A stretch of DNA of 64,000 nucleotides, taken from contig NZ_AXAZ01000010.1 of NCBI RefSeq assembly GCF_000473065.1, positions 124,001 to 188,000 on the forward strand, read 5' to 3'. Position 1 is the stretch's first letter, and every line of letters starts with the position of its first letter. This stretch comes from Bradyrhizobium sp. WSM1743 (GTDB lineage Bacteria; Pseudomonadota; Alphaproteobacteria; Rhizobiales; Xanthobacteraceae). Positions 18,864 through 26,695 of the stretch are shown piece by piece. The position numbers and the translations under genes are program-made. The notes below the pieces were generated by a model. That model was not told the DNA's origin. It saw nothing but the letters and a program-made list of their open reading frames with translations, and searched no databases.

Positions 18864-20240
18864 TCACACCGCCTTCACCTGCACCCGCAGCCCGTCCCGC
18901 GGCTTCGGGATCGGCCACATCTGCCAGTCCGGCTTGTAGCCGGGCTCCAGCCACACCTCGATGTTCTCCAAAAAGTGCCGCGCGAAGCATTTCGCCTGCA
19001 TATAGGCGAAGTGCAGGCCGATGCACATATGCGCGCCGCCGCCGAACGGCACGAAGGCGAAGCGGTGGCGGCCACGCTGGGCTTCCTCGGTGAAGCGCAG
19101 CGGATCGAAGCGATCCGGCTCCGGCCAGATCTCCTTCATGTGGTGCGTATAGAGCGGATTGATGCCGACCGCGGTGCCGGCGGGGATCGCAAAACCCTTG
19201 AAGCTGAAATCGCGCATCGCGCGGCGCGGCATCGACGGCACCGGCGGCTTGATCCGCAGCGCTTCCTTGAACGCCATCTCCGATAGCGGCATCCTTTCGA
19301 GATCATCGAAGCTGCTCGGCGCGCCGCGGGCAAGTCCGAGCGCGAGAACCTCCGCGCGCAACCTGTCCTGCCAGTCCGGATTGGCGGCGAGCTCGCCGAT
19401 GAAGGAGGTCAGCGACGAGGTCAGCGTGTCGTGCGCCGCCATCATCAGGAAGCTCATATGGTCGATGATGTCCTGCTCCGAGAGCAGGGCGCCGTCCTCA
19501 TGGGTGGCGCGGCAGAGCTGCGAGAATAGATCGTCACCGCCATGATTGTCGCGGCGGAGCGGAATCTGCTCCCGGAAATAGGCGACGATGCGCTTGCGCC
19601 CCTTCACCCCTCGCGCCATCTGGGTGCCGGGCAGGGGGCGGCGGACCGGCGAAACGGAGGCGGCGACCATGTCGACAAAGGCGCGGTTGATCTCGTCGAC
19701 CTCAGGTCCGATATCGGCGCCGAGGAAGGACGCGGCCGCAAGGTCGAGCGTGAGCTGCTTCATCGCCGGATAGAGCTGCATCTCGCCCGGCATTGCCTTC
19801 CATTGCGCGACGCGGGCAGAAATGCCGCGGTCGAGATCGGCGAGATAGGACTTCATCGGCCCGGACTTGAATGCGACCGAGAGCGCCTTGCGATGCAGCC
19901 GGTGCTCGTCGAAATCGAGCAGCATCAGCCCGCGCGGAAACAGCAGGCCCAGAACCTTGTTCCAGCCATGCGTCGAGGAGAACAGCTTTTGCTGGTCGAA
20001 CAGCACGAGCTCGTTGGCCTCGGGCCCGAGCAGGACGACATTGGTCTCGCCGAAAAAGTGCGTGCGGTAGACCAGGCCGTATTTGGCGCCGTTCGCTTCG
20101 ATATGGCCCTTGGGATCGGCGAGCACCTGAAAGGTCTTCCCAATGATCGGCCAGCCTTCGTCGCCGGGGATGTGGGTCAGCTCATTGCGCTTCGGCGGAG
20201 TAAACTGAAGCGCAGGGGCGGCCACATTCTGCATCGACAT
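18864..20240 (-). CDS. Cytochrome P450
   Basis: A 458-residue soluble P450 monooxygenase. The heme-binding loop FGGGAHMCIG supplies the thiolate Cys near residue 406, the K-helix is EALR, and the I-helix is MMAAHDTLTSSL, with His-Asp-Thr for the usual (E/D)T oxygen-activation motif. PRRAMRDFSFKGFAIPAGT precedes the heme region. No ferredoxin or reductase gene is linked, so it must borrow electrons. The start at 20240 follows GGAG at about 10 nt; an in-frame ATG 45 nt upstream is less likely. The substrate is unknown. Confidence 0.92.
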   Translation of the reverse strand: MSMQNVAAPALQFTPPKRNELTHIPGDEGWPIIGKTFQVLADPKGHIEANGAKYGLVYRTHFFGETNVVLLGPEANELVLFDQQKLFSSTHGWNKVLGLLFPRGLMLLDFDEHRLHRKALSVAFKSGPMKSYLADLDRGISARVAQWKAMPGEMQLYPAMKQLTLDLAAASFLGADIGPEVDEINRAFVDMVAASVSPVRRPLPGTQMARGVKGRKRIVAYFREQIPLRRDNHGGDDLFSQLCRATHEDGALLSEQDIIDHMSFLMMAAHDTLTSSLTSFIGELAANPDWQDRLRAEVLALGLARGAPSSFDDLERMPLSEMAFKEALRIKPPVPSMPRRAMRDFSFKGFAIPAGTAVGINPLYTHHMKEIWPEPDRFDPLRFTEEAQRGRHRFAFVPFGGGAHMCIGLHFAYMQAKCFARHFLENIEVWLEPGYKPDWQMWPIPKPRDGLRVQVKAV

Positions 20241-20301
20241 GACGATTGCTCCGGTAGGCTGACCCGGACAACATAGCACATCCACACACGATGACTGCGT
20301 C

Positions 20302-20434
20302 CGTCCTTCGAGACGCCCGCCTTCGGCGGGCCCTCAGGATGAGGACCGAGTGCGCGGCAGCAGTTTCAACGGATACCGATGCTGCCTGGCCTCATCCTGA
20401 GGAGACCGCTGGAAGCGGTCGTCTCGAAGGACGA
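20302..20434. repeat. Family F palindromic repeat
   Basis: GTCCTTCGAGACGCCCGCC at the left and GGTCGTCTCGAAGGACGA at the right are inverted, with a nested CCTCAGGATGAGG / CCTCATCCTGAGG pair. It lies downstream of the luciferase-like gene and upstream of the P450 gene, both on the minus strand. The other copy is at 40617. Confidence 0.87.
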
Positions 20435-20487
20435 GGCGCTCGCTCAGACGCCGCCAAGACGTTCTGTCGAACCGGCGGCCATGCTGC

Positions 20488-21723
20488 CTACCGCTTCGCC
20501 GCTTCCTTCTGCAAATCGGGGGCGTTGACGGCGGGGATGGCGACGCGGCCGGGGCCGGTCACCTTCAGCGCCTCGGCGGCCTTCTCGTTCTCCATGATCT
20601 TGGCCATCACGGCCTGACCCGCACGCTCGAAGATCGCGCGGTTCTCAATGACGAATTTTTGCGACTTGCGAAGACCGTCGATATAGCCGTTGATCTCGGG
20701 CACGACGTAGCGCGCCACCATGTCCCAGCTCCGGCGGGTGGCTTCCGGATTGGCCCAGTCGTGCACGAAGCCGATGATGGCGCCGACGCCGCCCGACACC
20801 TGCATCACGTTCTTGATGGTCTTGACGAGATCGTCGGGCGTGCCGATCGTGGACGCGGCACCCTCGACGAAGGCGGTCTTGTCCACGGCTTCATCGGGCG
20901 AGGAGAACGCAGTGAGCCCCGGCCGCTGCAGCGTGCCGACATTATACTCGTTGTGCCAGCGCATCAGGCCCGCGCCGGCCTCGCGGCGGGCTTGTTCACG
21001 CGTTTCGGCGATGTGCCAGGTGAGGAGCACGCGCCAATCGGCGCGGTCGACCTTCGTGCCGTGCTTCTTGGCGGCATCCTCCGCGAACTGCCATTGCTGC
21101 TGCAGCGACATCAGTCCCTGCGTCGTCATCGAGCCCAGCGAGATGATGCCGATGCCGTATTTGCCGGCGAGCGTCATGCCGGAGGGCGAGATCTGCGAGG
21201 CCACCACGAACGGCATCTCCTCCTGCAAGGGGAGGATCTGCAGCGCGGCGTCGTTCATGGTGAACCACTCGCTCTTGGCGGTAACGCGCTCGCCGTTGAA
21301 GAGGCGGCGGATGATGCCGATCGCCTCGTCCTGGCGGTCGCGCTGGGTCATCGGATCGATGCCGAGCGTGTGCGCATCGGAGGCCAGCGCGCCCGGACCG
21401 GAGCCGAAGATGGCGCGGCCGCCGGTCATGTGGTCGAGCTGCACCATGCGCTGGGCGACGTTGAAGGGATGGTGATAGGGCAGTGACACCACGCCGGTGC
21501 CGAGCTTGATCCGCTTGGTGCGCTCGCCGGCGGCGGCCAGGAACATCTCGGGCGATGCGATCATCTCCCAGCCGGAGGAATGATGCTCGCCGCACCAGAA
21601 CTCGTCATAGCCGAGCGCATCCAGCTGCTCGACCAGGTCGAGATCCCGCCGGAGCTGCAGCATCGGATGCTCCCCGATCGGGTGATGCGGGGCAAGGAAG
21701 GCTCCGAATTTCAAGCGCGCCAT
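20488..21723 (-). CDS. LLM-class flavin-dependent oxidoreductase
   Basis: A 411-residue luciferase-like monooxygenase. It begins LKFGAFLAPHHP and continues EQLDALGYDEFWCGEHHSSGW, the barrel N-terminus of this class; LGTGVVSLPYHHPF and GRAIFGSGPG are further conserved strands. Such enzymes use FMNH2 or F420 to oxidise small organics such as alkanesulfonates or aldehydes. The start was set at the ATG preceded by GGAGAG at 6 nt. It is not linked to the SsuABC genes at 47.8-50.6 kb. Confidence 0.9.
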   Translation of the reverse strand: MARLKFGAFLAPHHPIGEHPMLQLRRDLDLVEQLDALGYDEFWCGEHHSSGWEMIASPEMFLAAAGERTKRIKLGTGVVSLPYHHPFNVAQRMVQLDHMTGGRAIFGSGPGALASDAHTLGIDPMTQRDRQDEAIGIIRRLFNGERVTAKSEWFTMNDAALQILPLQEEMPFVVASQISPSGMTLAGKYGIGIISLGSMTTQGLMSLQQQWQFAEDAAKKHGTKVDRADWRVLLTWHIAETREQARREAGAGLMRWHNEYNVGTLQRPGLTAFSSPDEAVDKTAFVEGAASTIGTPDDLVKTIKNVMQVSGGVGAIIGFVHDWANPEATRRSWDMVARYVVPEINGYIDGLRKSQKFVIENRAIFERAGQAVMAKIMENEKAAEALKVTGPGRVAIPAVNAPDLQKEAAKR

Positions 21724-21854
21724 GGCGTTCTCTCCGGCTTTCATTTTCTGTTTGTTGAGGCGGCGAGGCTACGTGCTCGCGGAAGCGAACGCAATCGCAC
21801 GATGTCCCGCATGGCGGAATGCAGGCATGCGCGTAGGCGAGATGAGATGTCTCG

Positions 21855-22011
21855 TCTCCCCCTCCCCATTCTTACGGGGAGAGAGCCGGGTGAGGGGCAG
21901 CCGGGTGAGGGGCTGCTTCCGCAAATACGACGATAGAGAGTGCGCGGAGAATCCCCTCACTCGGATTGCATCTCCGATGCAATCCGACCTTTCCCCGCAA
22001 GCGGGGCGAGG
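21855..22011. repeat. Family E palindromic repeat in a divergent gap
   Basis: CTCCCCCTCCCC with CTTACGGGGAGAGAG at the left and CTTTCCCCGCAAGCGGGGCG at the right mark the unit; GATTGCATCTCCGATGCAATC is an inner hairpin. The 388-bp gap holds the start regions of the luciferase-like gene (minus) and the exporter gene (plus), so this is one of only two repeats found at 5' ends. I see nothing else in the gap. Confidence 0.75.
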
Positions 22012-22111
22012 CGAAGCGCGCCGCCTTCGCCGGAATCCTACCTGGGAGGTAATCGCGACGCTGCATCCGATCTGAGACCATTTGGACTGCCAAGTCCGAA
22101 AGAAGCCTCCA

Positions 22112-23518
22112 ATGCACCAGATCGTCACAAAACAAATCGATTCCTCCCGCCGTTGGTGGGTACTAACCATCGTCGTGGCCGCCCAGTTCATGTTCGGCGT
22201 CGATGCCTTCGTGGTCAATGTCGCGATTCCCACCATTGCGGTCGAGCTGAAAGCCTCGCCGGCCGAGATCGAATCCATCATCGCGATCTACCTGATCGCC
22301 TATGCCACGCTGGTCGTGACCGGCGGCCGACTCGGCGACATCCACGGCACCAAGAATGTCTTCCTCGCCGGCGTGCTCGGCTTCACCCTGACCTCGCTGT
22401 GGTGCGGTCTCGCGCAATCCGGCGTCGAGCTGATCATCGCGCGGCTGGCGCAGGGCGCGACTGCGGCGCTGATGGTGCCGCAGGTGCTGGCGACGCTGCA
22501 CCTTTTGTTCACCGACGCCGAGCGCAACCGCGCATTCGCCATTTACGGCATCGTGCTCGGGCTCGCGGGGGCCGCGGGCTTCCTGCTCGGCGGCCTTCTC
22601 GTCACGGTCGATCTCGCCGGCACCGGCTGGCGCGCGGTGTTCTTCGTCAACGTGCCGTTTGGCCTTGCCATCGCGGCTGCGGCCTGGCGCATCATGCCGT
22701 CGGCGCCGCGACGGGTTGGCACAAGGCTCGACGTCAAGGGCAGCGTGGTGCTGTTCGCGGGACTGTTGTGCCTGATCGGCCCGATGCTGTTCGGTCACGA
22801 TGTCGGCTGGGCGCCGTGGCTGTGGGCGGTGATGGGAAGCGGAGCCGTGATTCTCGCCGCCTTCCTGAAGCTGGAGCAGGCGGTCGCACGCGCCGGCGGC
22901 ATGCCGCTGATCGATCTCACGCTGCTGGCGGACGCCGCCTTCCTGCGTGGCCTCGGCGCGGCGTTCTTCTTCTTCGTCGCCAATCTCTCGTTCTATCTGG
23001 TGATGACGCTGTTCATGCAGCGCGGCCTGAATATCCCACCGCTCGTGGCCGGCCTCGCCTTCATTCCGCTTGCGCTCGCCTTCGTCGTGGCATCGCGCCA
23101 CAGCGGCGTTCGGGCGCGCCAGCGCGGCACCAAGGTGTTGACTGAAGGTTGCGCGATTCAGATTGCTGGCCTCGCTGCGCTCGCGCTTGTTGCGGGCTAT
23201 GTCGATGCGCCGTCGCCGCTCCTGCTTGCGCTGACCATGATCATCTTCGGCTACGGTCAAGGATTGGTGATGGCGCCGCTCTCTGGCGCGGTGCTCTCGA
23301 GCGTGAAGCCGGTAGCCGCAGGCTCGGCCTCCGGCATCTACGGCACGACGGCGCAGATCGGAAATGCGGCCGGAGTGGCCGCAATCGGCGCGGCGTTCTT
23401 CGCGATCGAATCGTTGCAATCAGCGCGCGCAGGATTTCTCGCCTCGCTCGTGCTGTTTGTGACGTTAATCATGGCCTGCACCGCATTTCTGACGCGGATG
23501 CGCCGCGCATCTGCATGA
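22112..23518 (+). CDS. MFS transporter, DHA2 (14-TMS) family
   Basis: A 468-residue inner-membrane exporter of the major facilitator superfamily with about 14 hydrophobic segments. FGVDAFVVNVAIPTIAVEL is the first DHA2 segment, GGRLGDIHGTKNVFLAG is motif A, and GWRAVFFVNVPFG is the motif after segment 6. The family exports drugs or dyes by proton antiport. Start 22112 was chosen because the sequence before it is not hydrophobic or conserved; only a weak AAGAAG ribosome site is present. The gene stands alone. Confidence 0.9.
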   Translation: MHQIVTKQIDSSRRWWVLTIVVAAQFMFGVDAFVVNVAIPTIAVELKASPAEIESIIAIYLIAYATLVVTGGRLGDIHGTKNVFLAGVLGFTLTSLWCGLAQSGVELIIARLAQGATAALMVPQVLATLHLLFTDAERNRAFAIYGIVLGLAGAAGFLLGGLLVTVDLAGTGWRAVFFVNVPFGLAIAAAAWRIMPSAPRRVGTRLDVKGSVVLFAGLLCLIGPMLFGHDVGWAPWLWAVMGSGAVILAAFLKLEQAVARAGGMPLIDLTLLADAAFLRGLGAAFFFFVANLSFYLVMTLFMQRGLNIPPLVAGLAFIPLALAFVVASRHSGVRARQRGTKVLTEGCAIQIAGLAALALVAGYVDAPSPLLLALTMIIFGYGQGLVMAPLSGAVLSSVKPVAAGSASGIYGTTAQIGNAAGVAAIGAAFFAIESLQSARAGFLASLVLFVTLIMACTAFLTRMRRASA

Positions 23519-23552
23519 AGTTGAGGCATTGCGGTTAACACAAGCAGATTTC

Positions 23553-23580
23553 CGCGGGATTTCCCGCGATTTTCGCGGGA
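23553..23580 (+). terminator. Overlapping alternative hairpins after the MFS gene
   Basis: Three arms occur in a row: CGCGGGA (23553-23559), TCCCGCGA (23562-23569) and TCGCGGGA (23573-23580). The middle arm can pair with either neighbour, so only one hairpin forms at a time. The second is a perfect 8-bp stem with a 3-nt loop. A T-rich stretch follows only 16 nt later, so intrinsic termination is uncertain. It lies between co-directional genes. Confidence 0.5.
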
Positions 23581-23665
23581 TCGACAGCACACGGTCTTTT
23601 TATTTCGCAATGCAGCAACTATCTGGTGGTGCTTAACGTTGAAAGTCGCCCACCAGGAAATTGCC

Positions 23666-24826
23666 GTGTCGTTAGCCCGAAATGTCGATCTGTTGAGACG
23701 TCTGCCCAAGCTGGACGGTCTGCGCTTTGCCGAGCTCGGCCGCAGCGCGGATTCATCCAGCCCGCTGGAGGAGGTCACGGGCTTCGGTGACAATCCGGGG
23801 GCCTTGCGCATGTTCGCGTTCGTGCCGGCGCAGCTCCAGAAGCCGCGCGCGCTCGTCGTCGTGCTGCATGGCTGCGGCCAGACCGCGGCCGGTTACGATC
23901 TCGGCGCGGGCTGGTCGACGCTGGCGAAGCATTACGGCTTTGCGCTGCTGATGCCCGAGCAGCAGCGCATCAACAACGCCAACACCTGCTTCAACTGGTT
24001 CAATCCGGAGGACACCGCACGGGACAGCGGCGAAGCGCATTCGATCCGCGAGATGATCGCGCATATGACGGACGCGCACCGCATCGATCCCAGGCGCGTC
24101 TTCATCACCGGCCTGTCGGCCGGCGGCGGCATGACGTCGGTGATGCTCGCGACCTATCCGGAGGTCTTCGCGGCCGGTGCGATCATCGCCGGACTGCCCT
24201 ACGGCATCGCCTCGAATCTGCGCGAGGCGCTGGACGGCATGTTTCATTCCCCAGCGCGTCCCGCGCGCGAGCTCGGCGATCTCGTGCGCAGCGCCTCTGA
24301 TCATCGTGGCCCCTGGCCAAAGGTCTCCGTGTGGCACGGCAGCGCCGACCGCACCGTCAATCCCGGCAACGCCAACGAAATCGTCAAGCAGTGGCTCGAT
24401 CTGCACGATCTGCCCGAAGTGCCGATGGCGGAGACCAATGTCGATGGCTATCCGCGCCAGGCCTGGTGGAACAAGGACGGCGAGACGCTGGTCGAGTCCT
24501 ACGCCATCACCGACATGGCGCATGGCACGCCGCTTGGGCTAGCCGACAATGACCAGCGCTACGGCGTCGAAGGTGCGTTCCTGATCGAGGCCGGCATTTC
24601 CTCGTCCTATCACATCGCAAAGTTCTTCGGCCTGACAGGTTGGATTGCAGAGGCGAAGAAAAAGGCTGAGGCAAAGCCGGCCCTGACGCCCGCGCCGCAT
24701 CTCGCTCGCTCGATCCGCGCCGCGGTTGCCGAGCAACCGGCCGAGCCGCAGCGCGAGCAGGCCCGCGGTTTCGATCTCGGCCAGATCATCACGCGCGCGC
24801 TCACGGCCGCGGGGCTCATGAAGTAG
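23666..24826 (+). CDS. PHB-depolymerase-family (LpqC-like) serine esterase
   Basis: An alpha/beta-hydrolase of about 386 residues of the extracellular PHB-depolymerase/esterase type. LVVVLHGCGQTAAGYD carries the oxyanion-hole HG, and GLSAGGGMT is the lipase box with Ser151. An Asp in SADRTV and a His in DMAHGTP complete the likely triad. No signal peptide is seen, so it may act in the cytoplasm on oligomers or other esters. The GTG start follows AGGA; an upstream in-frame TTG is possible. A Pro/Ala-rich linker near residues 325-365 precedes a short C-terminal helix. Confidence 0.87.
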   Translation: MSLARNVDLLRRLPKLDGLRFAELGRSADSSSPLEEVTGFGDNPGALRMFAFVPAQLQKPRALVVVLHGCGQTAAGYDLGAGWSTLAKHYGFALLMPEQQRINNANTCFNWFNPEDTARDSGEAHSIREMIAHMTDAHRIDPRRVFITGLSAGGGMTSVMLATYPEVFAAGAIIAGLPYGIASNLREALDGMFHSPARPARELGDLVRSASDHRGPWPKVSVWHGSADRTVNPGNANEIVKQWLDLHDLPEVPMAETNVDGYPRQAWWNKDGETLVESYAITDMAHGTPLGLADNDQRYGVEGAFLIEAGISSSYHIAKFFGLTGWIAEAKKKAEAKPALTPAPHLARSIRAAVAEQPAEPQREQARGFDLGQIITRALTAAGLMK

Positions 24827-24839
24827 CTCCGCTCCCACT

Positions 24840-24990
24840 GTCGTCCCGGACAAGCGCGCCTTAAAGCGCGCCGATCCGGGACCTATAACCACAGGCGAAC
24901 GTGGTTGCGGGACTCGCAGTTATCAGGCCGCCCCAAACTCCTCACTTAGTCATGAGTCCCCGATCTGCGCTTGCGCTTGTCCGGGACGAC
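24840..24990. repeat. Family A palindromic repeat between convergent genes
   Basis: GTCGTCCCGGACAAGCGCGC and GCGCTTGTCCGGGACGAC are the outer inverted arms; GATCCGGGACCTATAACCACAG and its looser inverse form the inner pair. It separates the esterase gene from the small barrel-protein gene, whose 3' ends face each other. Confidence 0.88.
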
Positions 24991-25019
24991 AGTTGAGTTT
25001 GGGCGACGCCGTCGCTTCA

Positions 25020-25325
25020 TTACGACGCCGTCTGATCGATCCACTCGATCGGCGTCACCGTCACCTCGCCGCCGGCGACCTTTCGCGTCATCTCCTGATA
25101 AGCCCTAAAGAAGTCGCGCGATTGCAGAGTTTTTTGCGCGGCTTCGTCGGTGACGCTGGCAAGGTGGAAATAGCTGCCGTCGTCTCTAGCCTTCAGGACG
25201 CGATAGCCGATCTGTCCCTTCAGTTCCGGATCGCCGTCGATCGCCTTGATGAACCGGGCGATCTCCCGGTGCCATTCCTCCGTCGTGCCGTTCTTGAACT
25301 GGTATCTGATCATGAAGTGCTTCAT
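25020..25325 (-). CDS. Small conserved protein, probably a dimeric alpha/beta-barrel (monooxygenase-like)
   Basis: A 101-residue soluble protein beginning MKHFMIRYQFKNGTTEEWH. Its pattern (first strand, long helix REIARFIKAIDGD, strand, helix DEAAQKTLQSRDFFRAYQEM, last strand) fits the antibiotic-biosynthesis-monooxygenase or EthD-like ferredoxin fold. I cannot assign a reaction. It is divergent from an HxlR-type regulator 141 bp away, and such regulators usually control the neighbouring divergent gene, so it may be induced by a reactive or quinone-like compound (inference). Confidence 0.75.
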   Translation of the reverse strand: MKHFMIRYQFKNGTTEEWHREIARFIKAIDGDPELKGQIGYRVLKARDDGSYFHLASVTDEAAQKTLQSRDFFRAYQEMTRKVAGGEVTVTPIEWIDQTAS

Positions 25326-25383
25326 GTGACGCTCCTGACTTCGTCTTGTGCGCCATCATCTGCGCCTTGCGCACGATCCTGCA

Positions 25384-25410
25384 AGTATGGACAAAATTGA
25401 TAGTATGGAC
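25384..25410. promoter_or_regulatory. Direct-repeat operator candidate for the HxlR regulator
   Basis: AGTATGGAC occurs at 25384-25392 and again at 25402-25410, 18 bp apart start to start, in the 141-bp divergent gap. The repeat is AT-richer than its surroundings and placed on one face of the helix with respect to the other half-site. HxlR proteins bind as dimers in such gaps. Confidence 0.5.
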
Positions 25411-25466
25411 TTTTTCGCCGCCGCTCCTATCCTCCTCGCTTGCTGGATGCTCGTGGAGGAGACGAC

Positions 25467-25853
25467 ATGGCCAAGGCACTGGCGAAGGCAAGAGCGACCC
25501 CGGCGCGCGCCTGTCCGGTTGCTGCGTTTCAGAAGATGATCAGCGGCAAGTACAAGCTGCGCATCGTCTGGGATCTCAAGGACGGCCCGCGCCGCTATGG
25601 CGAGATCAGGAGCGGTCTGCTGCGCGGCACCGAGGGCAGCGCCGAGATTACCCCGCGCGTCCTCAGCCGCGAATTGAAGGCGCTGACCGAGAGCGGCCTG
25701 ATCGACCGCAAGGATTTCGGCGAGGTGCCGCCGAAGGTCGAGTATCGCCTCACGCGCAAGGGCAAGAGTTTCGTGCCCGTCGTCGCCGCCATTCGTGAAT
25801 GGGGCGAGCGCAATCTCGGTGAAGCAGCGGCGCTCTTGGACGCCGCCGAATAG
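25467..25853 (+). CDS. HxlR-family winged-helix transcriptional regulator
   Basis: A 128-residue DNA-binding protein. After a short basic leader, CPVAAFQKMISGKYKLRIVWDLKDGPRRYGEI opens the HxlR domain, with the conserved Cys near residue 18. The recognition region is ITPRVLSRELKALTESGLIDRKDF and the wing is VPPKVEYRLTRKGKSF. The ATG follows GGAGGAG at ideal spacing. HxlR proteins often sense electrophiles or disulfide stress through that Cys. It ends only 3 bp from the convergent hydrolase gene and is divergent from the small barrel protein, its probable target. Confidence 0.9.
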   Translation: MAKALAKARATPARACPVAAFQKMISGKYKLRIVWDLKDGPRRYGEIRSGLLRGTEGSAEITPRVLSRELKALTESGLIDRKDFGEVPPKVEYRLTRKGKSFVPVVAAIREWGERNLGEAAALLDAAE

Positions 25854-25856
25854 AAC

Positions 25857-26525
25857 TTACATCTCGCCCGTAATGAACGGATTGGTCATCCGCTCCTGGC
25901 CGATGCTCGAGCCGGCGCCATGGCCGCAGATGAAGCCGACATCGTCGCCGAGCGGCAGCAGTTTTGTCAGAATCGAGTTGATCAGCGTGGCGTGACTGCC
26001 GCCGGGCAGATCGGTGCGGCCGACCGAGCCCGCGAACAGGACGTCGCCGACATGGGCAAAACGCAGATCCTTGTTGAAGAACACCACGCTGCCGGGCGAA
26101 TGACCCGGGCAGTGCAGGATGTCGAACCGCAAACCGCCAATCGACACGCTGTCGCCTTCGTCGAGCCAGCGGTCAGGCGTGAAATCGCGTCCTCCGGTCA
26201 TGCCGAAGCGCGCGCCGCTTGCGACGACATTGTCGAGCAGGAACTTGTCCGCGACATGCGGGCCCTCGATCGGCACCTTCAGCGCATCGCGCAAGTCCGC
26301 CGCGCCGCCGACATGGTCGATATGGCCGTGGGTCAGCCAGATCTTCTCCACGGTGACGCCGGTCTGCTTGATCGCATCCAGGATCTTCGGCACGTCGCCG
26401 CCGGGATCGATCACCACCGCCCTCTTGGAAGGCTCGTCCCAGATGATGGTGCAGTTCTGCTCGAACAGCGTCACGGGAACGATGATCGCGCCCGCCTTGG
26501 CTTTGGTGTCGTTTTGCTCGCTCAT
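25857..26525 (-). CDS. Metallo-beta-lactamase-fold hydrolase (glyoxalase II-like, YcbL type)
   Basis: A 222-residue hydrolase. The metal motif HGHIDHVGG (HxHxDH) lies near residue 70, with further ligands in HCPGHSPGSV, VGDVLFAG and the terminal GHGAGSSIGQE. The short length without the glyoxalase II C-terminal helical domain fits the YcbL subfamily, which hydrolyses glutathione thioesters or similar substrates. The start at 26525 is MSEQ; a longer frame upstream has no ribosome site and low-complexity sequence. Confidence 0.88.
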   Translation of the reverse strand: MSEQNDTKAKAGAIIVPVTLFEQNCTIIWDEPSKRAVVIDPGGDVPKILDAIKQTGVTVEKIWLTHGHIDHVGGAADLRDALKVPIEGPHVADKFLLDNVVASGARFGMTGGRDFTPDRWLDEGDSVSIGGLRFDILHCPGHSPGSVVFFNKDLRFAHVGDVLFAGSVGRTDLPGGSHATLINSILTKLLPLGDDVGFICGHGAGSSIGQERMTNPFITGEM

Positions 26526-26695
26526 GAGCTCACAATGCCGATTTTTGCCAAGCCGCCAAGCAAAAGATTCGGGCCAGCCGGAACGAGCCCGGGAACAACC
26601 GTCACACGGCCGTCCCATTTGGCCTGCCAATTTGAACGGGGGCGTTGCTGTCGCGTTCTCCCGCGCAAGGCGGCAGATTTTGGGTGGTCTTCGGC

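Noticed and set aside
20488..21723. The luciferase-like oxidoreductase as SsuD partner of the ssuACB genes
   Set aside because: It is 26 kb away, on the other strand, and its sequence gives only the general class; nothing specific links it to sulfonates.
22112..23518. An internal deletion in the DHA2 exporter
   Set aside because: The length (468 residues) and the order of conserved segments are normal for the family; no frame break is present.
23666..24826. The esterase as a secreted PHB depolymerase
   Set aside because: No signal peptide or substrate-binding domain is visible, so extracellular polymer degradation is not supported.
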